NCBI RefSeq assembly: GCF_007655005.1
Contig: NZ_SZVW01000005.1
Span: 396,291 to 460,290 of the forward strand
From: Streptomyces tibetensis
GTDB taxonomy: Bacteria > Actinomycetota > Actinomycetes > Streptomycetales > Streptomycetaceae
DNA length: 64,000 nt
Direction: 5' to 3'
Part shown: positions 17,279-25,793 of the stretch, piece by piece
Position numbering within the stretch: position 1 is the first letter of the stretch
Layout: the number at the start of each line of letters is the position of its first letter
Notes under the pieces: model-generated
Database searches by the model: none
What the model saw: the letters and a program-made list of their open reading frames with translations, nothing else
Told to the model about the DNA's origin: nothing
Made by a program: the position numbers and the translations under genes

Positions 17279-17973
17279 GCGAACCCCACGACCAGGAACA
17301 ACCACCCGAGGGCAGCACGCAGCGCCTGCCGGTCCTCGACGAGCAGGAGAGGCGCAACGGCGACGGGCCCGACCGGTCCGATGCGTCGGACGCCCACGAG
17401 CCACCGGCCGAACCCGGGGAGGGCGGCGGCCGCGAGGGCCGCTTCTGGTCGGCGCGCCGCGTCCCCGCGGGCATCGTCGCCCTGCTGCTCCTGGGCCTGA
17501 CCGGGCTGTTCCTCTACGACATCGTCTCCGTGCGCGCCGGCCGGCCCGGCATGTACTGGCGGCGGGAACTGGCCCGGCAGCTCGCCGAACGGCCCCTCGA
17601 CGACACGTGGGTGCTCGTCGGCGCCGGGGTCGCCGCCGTCCTCGGCCTGTGGCTGCTGACTCTGGCCGCCACACCCGGCCTGCGGTCCGTGCTCCCGATG
17701 CGGCGCGCCCACACCGAGGTCCGTGCCGGACTGCACCGGGACGCCGCCGCCATCGCGCTGCGGGACCGGGCCATGGAGGTGGCCGGCGTGCAGTCGGCCC
17801 GGGTACGGGTCCGCCGGAGGCGGGCCGACGTGCGCGCGATGGCGCACTTCCGGGAAGTGGACGACGTAAGGACCGATCTGGACGCCGTGCTCGCCGACGC
17901 GGTCCGCGGACTGGGGCTGTCCCGGCCGCCCTCGCTGTCGGTGCGCGTCCGGCGGCCCGGCCGGAAGGGGTGA
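17275..17973 (+). CDS. Two-helix membrane protein of the Asp23/AmaP cluster (DUF6286-like)
   Basis: A 232-aa protein with a disordered acidic N-terminus (1-60), two membrane helices (about residues 66-86 and 122-141) and a basic cytoplasmic C-terminal domain (RAGLHRDAAAIALRDRAMEVAGVQSARVRVRRRRADVRA). That C-terminal domain has an Asp23-like strand-helix pattern, similar to AmaP. It overlaps its neighbour by ATGA at 17275. The exact DUF number is from memory. Confidence 0.8.
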   Translation: MSEPHDQEQPPEGSTQRLPVLDEQERRNGDGPDRSDASDAHEPPAEPGEGGGREGRFWSARRVPAGIVALLLLGLTGLFLYDIVSVRAGRPGMYWRRELARQLAERPLDDTWVLVGAGVAAVLGLWLLTLAATPGLRSVLPMRRAHTEVRAGLHRDAAAIALRDRAMEVAGVQSARVRVRRRRADVRAMAHFREVDDVRTDLDAVLADAVRGLGLSRPPSLSVRVRRPGRKG

Positions 17974-17979
17974 GCGACG

Positions 17980-18558
17980 GTGCTCAGGACCGTCAACCGC
18001 GTGTTCCTCGGCCTGATGGGCCTCATTCTGCTGGTGCTGGGCGGCTCCGTCCTCGCCGTCGGCCTGGGCGCCCCGGTGCCCTCGTGGTGGATCCACGACA
18101 GTGAGCACGACGTGCTGCTGAGCAACGCCGAGCGCACCCGCTGGCGTGACGAGGGCTGGTGGTGGCCGGTCGTCATCGCCGCCCTCGCCGTATCGCTGCT
18201 GCTCGCCCTGTGGTGGCTCGTCGCGGTCCTGCGCCGGCGCCGCCTCGCCGAGGTCCTCGTCGACACCGGCGACGGTGACGGCGCGCTGGTGCGGGGCAGG
18301 GCCCTGGAGAACGTCCTCACCCAGGAGTCGGCCCACGTCGACGGGGTGGACGCGGCCCACGCCCGACTGAAGGGCGGCCGCAGCACCCCCGAGGCCCACG
18401 TACGCCTCGCACTGGAGCCGCACGTGGACCCGGGGACGGCCTTGACCGACTTCACGACCGGCGCCTTGGCCCATGCGAGGACATCGGCGGGTCTTGAGTC
18501 ACTTCCGGCAGAGGTACGCCTGCGGGGCGTCAAGCACGGCGCGCAGAGAGTGAGTTGA
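17980..18558 (+). CDS. amaP: Alkaline-shock membrane anchor protein AmaP
   Basis: A 192-aa protein from GTG 17980, seven bases after the previous stop. Two membrane segments (VFLGLMGLILLVLGGSVLAV near 8-27 and VVIAALAVSLLLALWWLVAVL near 65-85) enclose an extracytoplasmic loop. The C-terminal cytoplasmic part (HVDGVDAAHARLKGGRSTPEAHVRLALEPHVDPGTALTDFTTGALAHAR) is the AmaP/Asp23-binding region. In Staphylococcus, AmaP tethers Asp23 to the membrane. Last gene of the cluster; an intergenic repeat follows. Confidence 0.86.
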   Translation: MLRTVNRVFLGLMGLILLVLGGSVLAVGLGAPVPSWWIHDSEHDVLLSNAERTRWRDEGWWWPVVIAALAVSLLLALWWLVAVLRRRRLAEVLVDTGDGDGALVRGRALENVLTQESAHVDGVDAAHARLKGGRSTPEAHVRLALEPHVDPGTALTDFTTGALAHARTSAGLESLPAEVRLRGVKHGAQRVS

Positions 18559-18570
18559 CGACGCACTCCA

Positions 18571-18655
18571 GGGGTGCGCCCCAAGGGGTGCGGGGCTGGA
18601 GTGATGTGCGGCTCCACCGCGTGGGCGCGACCACCCCCACGACCCGCGGACGGCA
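18571..18655. repeat. Streptomyces intergenic repeat (GCGGCTCC-type)
   Basis: The block with AAGGGGTGCGGGGCTGGAG, TGTGCGGCTCCACCGCGTGG and GCGCGACCAC lies between the convergent amaP and SDR genes. Related blocks occur at 34046-34120 (ATGCGGCTCCGCCGCGTGAG) and 60736-60812 (GGGGCGCGGGGAACTGCGCG). It is likely a dispersed terminator-like repeat. Confidence 0.7.
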
Positions 18656-18659
18656 CCGG

Positions 18660-19415
18660 TCAGAACCCGTGGCGCGCTCCCCCGTCGACGGGCACCATCA
18701 CACCGGTCAGGTAAGAGGCGGCCGGCGACAACAAGAACGCCGCCACCCGCCCGAACTCTTCGGGCGCCCCGTACCGGCGCAGTGGAATCCGCGACTCCGA
18801 CGCGGCACGGGTCGCCTCGGGATCCGCCGACAGCGCGTCCAGCTGCCGTACCCGGTCGGTGTCGATCCGCCCGGGTAGGACACCGACCACCCGGATGCCC
18901 CGTGGCCCCAGCTCGTCGGAGAGCGACTTGGCGAATCCCGCGAGCCCCGGCCGCAGCCCGTTCGAGATGGTCAGCCCCGGGATCGGCTCGTACACGGACC
19001 CGGACAGCACGAAGCCGATGACGCCCCCGGCCTCCATCTCGGCGGCCGCGGCCCGGGCCAGCCGCACCGCACCGAGGAACACCGACTCGAACGCCGTCTG
19101 CCACTGCTCGTCCGTGTTGTCCGCGACGAACCCGGCCGGCGGGCCGCCCACGCTGACGAGGACACCGTTGAAACGGCCGAAGTTCTCCCGCGCGGCCGCG
19201 ATCAGCCGGGCCGCCGCCTCCGGGTCGGCGTTGTCGACGGCCACCCCGACCGCGTTCGGTCCCAGCTCGGCGGCCGCCTCGGCGACACTCTTCTCGTCGC
19301 GCCCCGAGACGATCACCTTCGCCCCGTCCGCGACGAGCTCACGCGCGGTGGCGTTGCCGAGGCCTCGCGTGGCCCCGGTGACGACGTACACCCGGTCCTT
19401 CAGTCCAAGATCCAT
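18660..19415 (-). CDS. SDR family protein with atypical active site
   Basis: A 251-aa Rossmann-fold protein with a good cofactor loop, VVTGATRGLGNATARELV (TGxxxGxG), and VDGGARHGF at the end. When aligned by the following SLSDELGPRGIRVVGVLPG, the usual YxxxK is replaced: residues read SNGLR where YSASK is normal, so Tyr becomes Ser and Lys becomes Arg. The NNAG motif is also changed (VSVGG). It may be a non-standard reductase or non-catalytic. It starts five bases after the GH15 stop, so the two are co-transcribed. Confidence 0.9.
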   Translation of the reverse strand: MDLGLKDRVYVVTGATRGLGNATARELVADGAKVIVSGRDEKSVAEAAAELGPNAVGVAVDNADPEAAARLIAAARENFGRFNGVLVSVGGPPAGFVADNTDEQWQTAFESVFLGAVRLARAAAAEMEAGGVIGFVLSGSVYEPIPGLTISNGLRPGLAGFAKSLSDELGPRGIRVVGVLPGRIDTDRVRQLDALSADPEATRAASESRIPLRRYGAPEEFGRVAAFLLSPAASYLTGVMVPVDGGARHGF

Positions 19416-19420
19416 GGTCC

Positions 19421-21235
19421 CTATCCTGCCCCGTCCTCACCGAACAGGGCGAGGGCGGTGTTCACCAGCCCGATGTGGCTGAACGCCTGCGGGAAGTTGC
19501 CGAGATGCCGACCGGTCACCGGGTCGAACTCCTCGGACAGCAGCCCGACGTCGTTGGCGAGCCCCGCCAGCCGCTCGAACAGCTCCCGGGCCTCCTTCGT
19601 GCGGCCCGTCATGTGCAGGGCGTCCGCGAGCCAGAACGAGCACACCAGGAAGGCGCCCTCGCCGCCGGGCAGCCCGTCGACGCCGGCGTCGTCCGTGCTG
19701 TAGCGGCGCAGGAAGCCGTTGTGGGCGAGCTCCTCGCGGACCGCGTCGATCGTGCCGATCACCCGCGGATCGTCCGGCGGCAGGAACCCGACGCGCGGGA
19801 TGAGCAGCAGCGCGGCGTCCAGTTCGCGTGAGCCGTAGGACTGCGTGAAGGTGTTGCGTTCCGCGTCGTAGCCCTTCTCGCACACCTCCTCGTGCACCTC
19901 GTCGCGCAGCGCCCGCCAGCCGTCCAGATCGCCGTCCAGCTCCGGATGGCGCTCCAGGGTGCCTACGGCACGGTCGGCCGCCACCCACACCATCACCTTC
20001 GAGTGCACGAACTGGCGCCGGCCGCCGCGCACCTCCCACAGCCCCTCGTCCGGCTGCTGCCAGTGGGTGCGCAGGAAGTCCAGCAGGGCCGTCTGCAGCG
20101 CCCACACGTCCGGCTGCGGGGACAGGCCCGACTCGCGGGCGAGCGACAGGGAGTCCATGACCTCGCCGTAGACGTCCAGCTGGAGCTGGGTCACGGCGTC
20201 GTTGCCGACGCGTACCGGCGCGGACTCGGCGAAGCCGGACAGCCACGGCAGCTCGAACTCGGGCAGCCGGCGTTCACCCGCCAGGCCGTACATGATCTGC
20301 AGGTCCGCCGGGTCGCCCGCGACCGCGCGCAGCAGCCAGTTCCGCCAGGCCTCCGCCTCCTCCTGGTAGCCCGCGGCGAGCAGCGCGTTCAGGGTGAGGG
20401 TGGAGTCGCGCAGCCAGCAGTAGCGGTAGTCCCAGTTGCGCACCCCGCCCGGTTCCTCGGGCAGCGAGGTGGTGGGGGCGGCGACGATGCCGCCCGTGGG
20501 GGCGTAGGTGAGCGCCTTGAGGGTGATCAGGGAGCGGACGACGGCATCCCGGTACGGGCCGTCGTAGCGGCAGCGCGACGCCCAGGCGCGCCAGTCCTCC
20601 ACGCTGTGGCGCAGTGCGTCGTACGGGTCGACGAGCGGCGGGCGCTCCTCGTGGGAGGGGTGCCAGGTCAGGACGAAGGCGACCTTTTCCCCCTGCTTGA
20701 CGGTGAACTCGGCGTGCGTGCCGAAGTCCTCGCCCCAGCTGGTCACCTCCGGCTCGCTGCGCAGCCAGGTCGAGTCGGGTCCCGCCACCGCGACGCGGTG
20801 GCCGTCGGCCTTGCGCACCCAGGGGACGATCGAGCCGTAGTCGAAGCGCAGCTTGAGGGCGCTGTGCAGCGTCACCTCGCCGTCGAGGCCCTCGACGACG
20901 CGCACCAGGTCGGGTGCGCGGTCGCGTTGGGGCATCAGGTCGGTGACCCGGACGGATCCCTGCTCCGTCTCCCACTCGGTGTCCAGGACGAGGGTGTCGC
21001 GGCGGTAGGCGCGCCGGGTGCAGCGGTCCGCCCCCACGGGGGCGATGCGCCAGTAGCCGTTGTCCTCGTCGCCGAGCATTCTGGCGAAGCAGGCGGCCGA
21101 GTCGAAGCGGGGCAGGCACAACCAGTCGACGGATCCGTCCGTACCGACCAGGGCCGCGGTCTGTTCGTCGCCGATGAGCGCGTAGTCCTCGATGCTGGGC
21201 ACCCAGTGCGGGTTCCCGGCAAGTCGGCGCGGCAA
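19421..21235 (-). CDS. Glycoside hydrolase family 15 (glucoamylase/trehalase-type)
   Basis: A 604-aa cytoplasmic protein without a signal peptide. The N-terminal beta-sandwich begins PSIEDYALIGDEQTAALVGTDGSVDWLCLPRFDS. The (alpha/alpha)6 domain has GGVRNWDYRYCWLRDSTLTLNALLAAGY (residues about 290-316), DEGLWEVRGGRRQFVHSKVMVWVAADRAV with a likely general-acid Glu, and GGEGAFLVCSFWLADAL. Actinobacterial members include trehalases and alpha-1,4-glucosidases, so the substrate is probably trehalose or a malto-oligosaccharide. The start fits the family; GTG at WVPSIED is an alternative. Operon with the downstream SDR. Confidence 0.92.
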   Translation of the reverse strand: MPRRLAGNPHWVPSIEDYALIGDEQTAALVGTDGSVDWLCLPRFDSAACFARMLGDEDNGYWRIAPVGADRCTRRAYRRDTLVLDTEWETEQGSVRVTDLMPQRDRAPDLVRVVEGLDGEVTLHSALKLRFDYGSIVPWVRKADGHRVAVAGPDSTWLRSEPEVTSWGEDFGTHAEFTVKQGEKVAFVLTWHPSHEERPPLVDPYDALRHSVEDWRAWASRCRYDGPYRDAVVRSLITLKALTYAPTGGIVAAPTTSLPEEPGGVRNWDYRYCWLRDSTLTLNALLAAGYQEEAEAWRNWLLRAVAGDPADLQIMYGLAGERRLPEFELPWLSGFAESAPVRVGNDAVTQLQLDVYGEVMDSLSLARESGLSPQPDVWALQTALLDFLRTHWQQPDEGLWEVRGGRRQFVHSKVMVWVAADRAVGTLERHPELDGDLDGWRALRDEVHEEVCEKGYDAERNTFTQSYGSRELDAALLLIPRVGFLPPDDPRVIGTIDAVREELAHNGFLRRYSTDDAGVDGLPGGEGAFLVCSFWLADALHMTGRTKEARELFERLAGLANDVGLLSEEFDPVTGRHLGNFPQAFSHIGLVNTALALFGEDGAG

Positions 21236-21377
21236 TCAGGGCGGGGGCCGGGGGAGTGACGTGTCCTGGCCGGCAGGCGCCGCCGGGCCGGGGCGGGGCG
21301 GCCGATGGCCACGCGGCCGTGGTCCGTGGCGGCGCGCGGGGCGTCGGGCCCCGCCTCGCGGTGATCGGTGGCGGTGT

Positions 21378-22175
21378 CTACACCGCTGCCGGCTCGGACT
21401 CGGCCGTGTCGGATTCCTCGGCCGCCTGCTGGGCCCGCTCACGGGCTTCGCGGCGGGCCAGGACCACCCAGCCGACCGGGACGGCCGCGGAGAACAGCCA
21501 CCACTGGACGGCGTACGCGTAGTTCAGCGCCGCGTCCTCCTTGCCGGGGTTGCCCAGCAGCTCGGGGACGTCGCCCTTGGGTTCGGGGGCGGTCTGGGCG
21601 ATGTAGCCGCCGAGCACGCGGGCGTCCAGGCGCCGGGCCTGCTGTTCGCTGTTGATCAGCATGATCTGCCGGTCGGGAAGGCCCTGGAGGTTCTTGATGC
21701 CGCTCGCCGCGGTCGTCTCGTCGGGCATCAGCCGCCCCTCGACGGTGACCTCGCCGCCCGGCGGCGCGGGAACCTTCGGGAACGTCGTCTGGCTCGGACC
21801 GTCGGAGGGGATCCAGCCCCGGTTGACCAGCAGCACCTTGCCGTCGTCGAGGACGAACGGGGTGAGCACGTGGTAGCCGACCTCGTCGTCGGAGTTGGTG
21901 CGGCGCCGGACGACGACCTCGCCCTCCGTGTCGAAGCGGCCCTTCGCCGTCACCGTGCGGTAGCGCTCGGCGCTGGTCACGGTGTGCCCGGGCGCGGTCA
22001 GTTTCTCCACGGGCACCGGATCGGCCGACAGCGCATCGGTGACCAGCTGGTTCCGGGCGGTGCGCTCCTCGTAGCGATGCATCTGCCAGATGCCCAGCCT
22101 GATCATCGTGGGGATGAGAAGCAGGGCGATCAGCGTGAGGATCACCCACTGCCGGGACATCAGGAAGCGGTACAC
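21378..22175 (-). CDS. SURF1 family cytochrome oxidase assembly protein
   Basis: A 265-aa membrane protein. From GTG 22175 it reads MYRFLMSRQWVILTLIALLLIPTMIRLGIWQMHRYEER, the SURF1 N-terminal helix. The periplasmic domain shows YRTVTAKGRFD, VVVRRRTNSDDEVGYHVLTPFVLDDGKVLLVNRGWIP, and the C-terminal helix NYAYAVQWWLFSAAVPVGWVVLARREARE. SURF1 assists heme a insertion or assembly of aa3 oxidase. The frame is open further upstream (to 22241), but that part runs into the neighbouring gene, so the internal GTG is preferred. Confidence 0.92.
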   Translation of the reverse strand: MYRFLMSRQWVILTLIALLLIPTMIRLGIWQMHRYEERTARNQLVTDALSADPVPVEKLTAPGHTVTSAERYRTVTAKGRFDTEGEVVVRRRTNSDDEVGYHVLTPFVLDDGKVLLVNRGWIPSDGPSQTTFPKVPAPPGGEVTVEGRLMPDETTAASGIKNLQGLPDRQIMLINSEQQARRLDARVLGGYIAQTAPEPKGDVPELLGNPGKEDAALNYAYAVQWWLFSAAVPVGWVVLARREARERAQQAAEESDTAESEPAAV

Positions 22176-22224
22176 CCCACGACCGTACAACTCGGTCGTG
22201 GGGTGCATTCGGTCGGGTACCGGT

Positions 22225-22458
22225 TCAGACCTTGTCGACAATTCCTGCCTTTCCCTCCGCTCGGGCGCAATGGGCGCCGCAGTACCAGTGGCCCTCGACC
22301 TCGACGCCCTGGCCGATGATCTGCACCCGGCAGTGCTCGCAGATCGGGGCCATGCGGTGGATCGCGCAGGAGAAGCAGTCGAAGACGTGCACCGCGCCCT
22401 GCGCGTGCACCTCGAAGGTCATTCCGTACTGATTGCCACATACCTCACAGGTCGCCAT
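22225..22458 (-). CDS. Small Cys/His-rich (zinc-ribbon-like) protein
   Basis: A 77-aa protein from ATG 22458: MATCEVCGNQYGMTFEV..., with CxxC at 4-7, CFSC at 29-32, CEHC at 41-44 and WYCGAHC near 62-67, plus several His. This suggests two treble-clef or LIM-like zinc sites. It lies about 50 bases upstream of the SURF1 start on the same strand. I do not recognise a named family; a metal-binding role is inferred from spacing alone. Confidence 0.8.
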   Translation of the reverse strand: MATCEVCGNQYGMTFEVHAQGAVHVFDCFSCAIHRMAPICEHCRVQIIGQGVEVEGHWYCGAHCARAEGKAGIVDKV

Positions 22459-22580
22459 GCGCCACAGGGTGAGCCGTCGTCCCCGTGCGAGCGAGCGGGC
22501 GGCGGGCGAGTCGCCCGGCAATCACCCGTCCGTACGGTCACCCCTGCGGCGTGGGTCACCTCTGCGGCGTTCACCTCTGT

Positions 22581-22652
22581 GGCGTGGGCCACCCCCGCGA
22601 CAAGGCTCACCTTGCCGGCGTGGGCCACCCCCGCGACACGGCTCACCCTTCC
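22581..22652. repeat. Two 36-bp tandem copies at the exonuclease 3' end
   Basis: GGCGTGGGCCACCCCCGCGA starts both copies (22581 and 22617); they differ at a few bases. Shorter, more degenerate copies precede them (22540-22580). The second copy overlaps the last codons of the DEDDh exonuclease gene. Confidence 0.75.
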
Positions 22653-23644
22653 GGCGCCGGCTCCACATCCGCGAGGAGTTGCCCGAAGGCCGCCTCGTCC
22701 ACGACCGGCGTGCCGAACTGCCGGGCCTTGACGACCTTGGAGGTGCCCGAGTCCGGGTCGTTCGTGACGAGCAGGCTGGTCAGGCGGGACAGGCTCGTGG
22801 CCACGTGCAGCCCGGCCTCGGTCGCGCGGTCCTCCAGCAGGTCCCGCTCGGTGGAGGTGTCACCGGAGAAGGCGACCCGCATGCCCTGCTTGAGCCGCCC
22901 GCCCGCCTCGTAGCGCCCGGGGTTGGGGTAGGGGCAGGCGGGGCGCTTGCGGGACGGGCGCCAACTGTTCGGCCGGTAACCGCCGTAGCCTCCGGGGCCG
23001 GCCTGCTGCCCGATGCGGGGTGCGGCGGGACGGTCCGCCCACTCGGTCAGCGGCCGGCACTCGTGCAGCGGCAGCCGTACGTTGTTCGCCGCCGCCGCCC
23101 GCAGGCTCGGCCGGAACGCCTCCGCCAGCACACGCGCGTCGTCCAGGGCGTGGTGCGCCCGCTGCTGGACGACGCCGAAGTGCGCCGCGAGGGACTCCAG
23201 CTTGTGGTTGGGCAACGGCAGCCCGAGTTCCTTGGAGAGCGCGATGGTGCACAGCCGCTGCCGCACCGGCGCCTCGCGCTCGGCGCGCGCGTACTCCCGG
23301 GCGATCATCTGCCAGTCGAAGACGGCGTTGTGGGCGACCAGCACCCGCCCCGCCAGCCGGGCCGTGAACTCCTCGGCGATGTCCGGGAAGAGGGGCGCCC
23401 CTTCGAGCGCCTCGCTCGTCAGTCCGTGGATCCACACGGGGCCCGGGTCGCGCTCGGGATTGACCGTCGTGTACCAGTGGTCCTCGACCTCGCCGCGCTC
23501 GTCCAGCCGGTAGACCGCCGCGGAGATGATGCGGTCGTCCCGGGCCAGGCCCGTGGTCTCCACGTCAACGACCGCGTACCCCTTGGGATACGCGGCCGGC
23601 CACGGCGTGGCCGAGAACACTGCGGTCGTCAGGTCTTCCAGCAT
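22643..23644 (-). CDS. DEDDh 3'-5' exonuclease with C-terminal BRCT domain
   Basis: A 333-aa protein. The exonuclease domain (about 20-190) has the DEDDh residues in VVDVETTGLARDD (Exo I), VLVAHNAVFDWQMI (Exo II) and QRAHHALDDARVLAEAF (Exo III, HxxxxD). A disordered Gly/Pro/Arg linker (225-265) joins a BRCT-like domain, KQGMRVAFSGDTSTERDLLEDRATEAGLHVATSLSRLTSLLVTND. It resembles DnaQ/DinG-type nucleases used in replication or repair. ATG 23644 is chosen; an in-frame GTG two codons upstream is equally possible. Confidence 0.9.
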   Translation of the reverse strand: MLEDLTTAVFSATPWPAAYPKGYAVVDVETTGLARDDRIISAAVYRLDERGEVEDHWYTTVNPERDPGPVWIHGLTSEALEGAPLFPDIAEEFTARLAGRVLVAHNAVFDWQMIAREYARAEREAPVRQRLCTIALSKELGLPLPNHKLESLAAHFGVVQQRAHHALDDARVLAEAFRPSLRAAAANNVRLPLHECRPLTEWADRPAAPRIGQQAGPGGYGGYRPNSWRPSRKRPACPYPNPGRYEAGGRLKQGMRVAFSGDTSTERDLLEDRATEAGLHVATSLSRLTSLLVTNDPDSGTSKVVKARQFGTPVVDEAAFGQLLADVEPAPEG

Positions 23645-23922
23645 GGTCACTGAGGATACGGGCCGCGACTGACACCGCCGTCCGTCAGGTGTGCCGGCCA
23701 GGCTCTTCCGACACCCCCTCAGGCGTGTTGTCCGGTCTGTCCGTTCGAGGGGTGTACGTCTGATCGGTCCTCAGTCGATCAGCCGGGCGCCTCCTCGCCC
23801 GATGTCTGAATCGGCCCCGTACCGGATTGGCGGAGATCACCAAGAAGCAAGCGCGTACCGTCGGTAATACTTGTGGGTAACAACGTCTGGCCGGGGCGGT
23901 ACTCCGGTCCTACGGTGCTTGC

Positions 23923-24938
<1,016 letters not shown>

Positions 24939-24942
<4 letters not shown>

Positions 24943-25619
24943 CCCCCTCGCGTCTCCTCCCGGCCGCCTTCGGCCTCGCCGTCGCCGTCGACCTGGTCTG
25001 CCTCGCGACCGGTGCCGACGCCGGGCACACCGTCGCCAAGCCCCTGCTGATGCCGCTCCTGGCCCTGTGGGCCGCCCTGCGCAAGGCGCCCCGACCGCTC
25101 CTGGCCGCCCTGCTGTTCGGCTGGGGCGGTGATGTCCTGCTGCTGTCGGACGCCGAGCCGGCCTTCCTCGCGGGCATGGCGTCCTTCGCGGCGGGCCACG
25201 TCTGCTACCTCGTGCTCTTCACGACGTACGGCAGCCGGAACGCCGTCTCACGCGCGCGTGCGGGCGTCCTGGCCCTGGGCTACGCCGCCGCCCTCGTGAC
25301 GACAGTGGCGCTGCTCCGGCCGGACCTGCCCGCGGGCCTGCGCGTGCCGGTCGCCGGCTACAGCCTCCTGCTCACCGCCATGGCGTACCGGTCCGCCGTC
25401 CGGCTCGGTCTCCTCGCAGGGCTCGGCGGGGCGCTGTTCCTGCTGTCCGACACGCTCATCGCGACCGGTGTGGCCAAGTGGCCGCAACTGCCCGCACCGG
25501 ACTTCTGGATCATGCTCACCTACGTCGCCGCGCAGAGCCTGCTGACGGTCGGCACGCTCGGGGCGCTCGACGCACGCAGGGCACCGGCAGCCACGTACGG
25601 CGAGATGCGCGCCGTCTGA
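24939..25619 (+). CDS. YhhN family protein (lysoplasmalogenase-like)
   Basis: A 226-aa membrane protein with about seven or eight hydrophobic helices. Family marks are the paired motifs KPLLMPLLALW, LLFGWGGDVLLLSD (about 60-72) and LGGALFLLSDTLIA (about 165-180), with Asp residues considered catalytic in TMEM86/YhhN lysoplasmalogenases, which split the vinyl ether of lysoplasmalogens. It is coupled by a GTGA overlap to the fatty acid hydroxylase gene, so the two may act on the same ether-type lipids. The substrate in Streptomyces is unknown. Confidence 0.9.
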
Positions 25620-25681
25620 GATCCGCTGGCGCAGGGCTGCGATACCGGTGAGATCCGCTAGCGCAGGGCTGCGATACCGGC
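25618..25681. repeat. Two tandem 32-bp copies at the end of a TetR remnant
   Basis: GAGATCCGCT(G/A)GCGCAGGGC begins both copies (25618-25649 and 25650-25681), which differ at two positions. The unit encodes, on the minus strand, the last residues GIAALR of the adjacent TetR fragment, so the end of that gene has been duplicated. The first copy also overlaps the final base pairs of the YhhN gene. Confidence 0.85.
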
Positions 25682-25793
25682 GAGGAAGATGTCGACTCCG
25701 ACGAGGAACTGTTCGCGGTCCTCGTCGTCCAGGAAGGAGAACCGCTCCGGCTCCGGCCGGGCCGGTTCCCCGGACACGCCTCTGTCACCAGCG
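25658..25793 (-). pseudogene. C-terminal remnant of a TetR-family regulator
   Basis: Minus-strand codons ending in TAG at 25658 read EPERFSFLDDEDREQF, then LVGVDIFLAGIAALR, a typical TetR C-terminal end. About 36-40 codons remain. Upstream the frame runs into the 3' end of the CopD-like gene with no HTH domain or start, so the 5' part has been deleted or replaced. Not expected to be functional. Confidence 0.7.
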
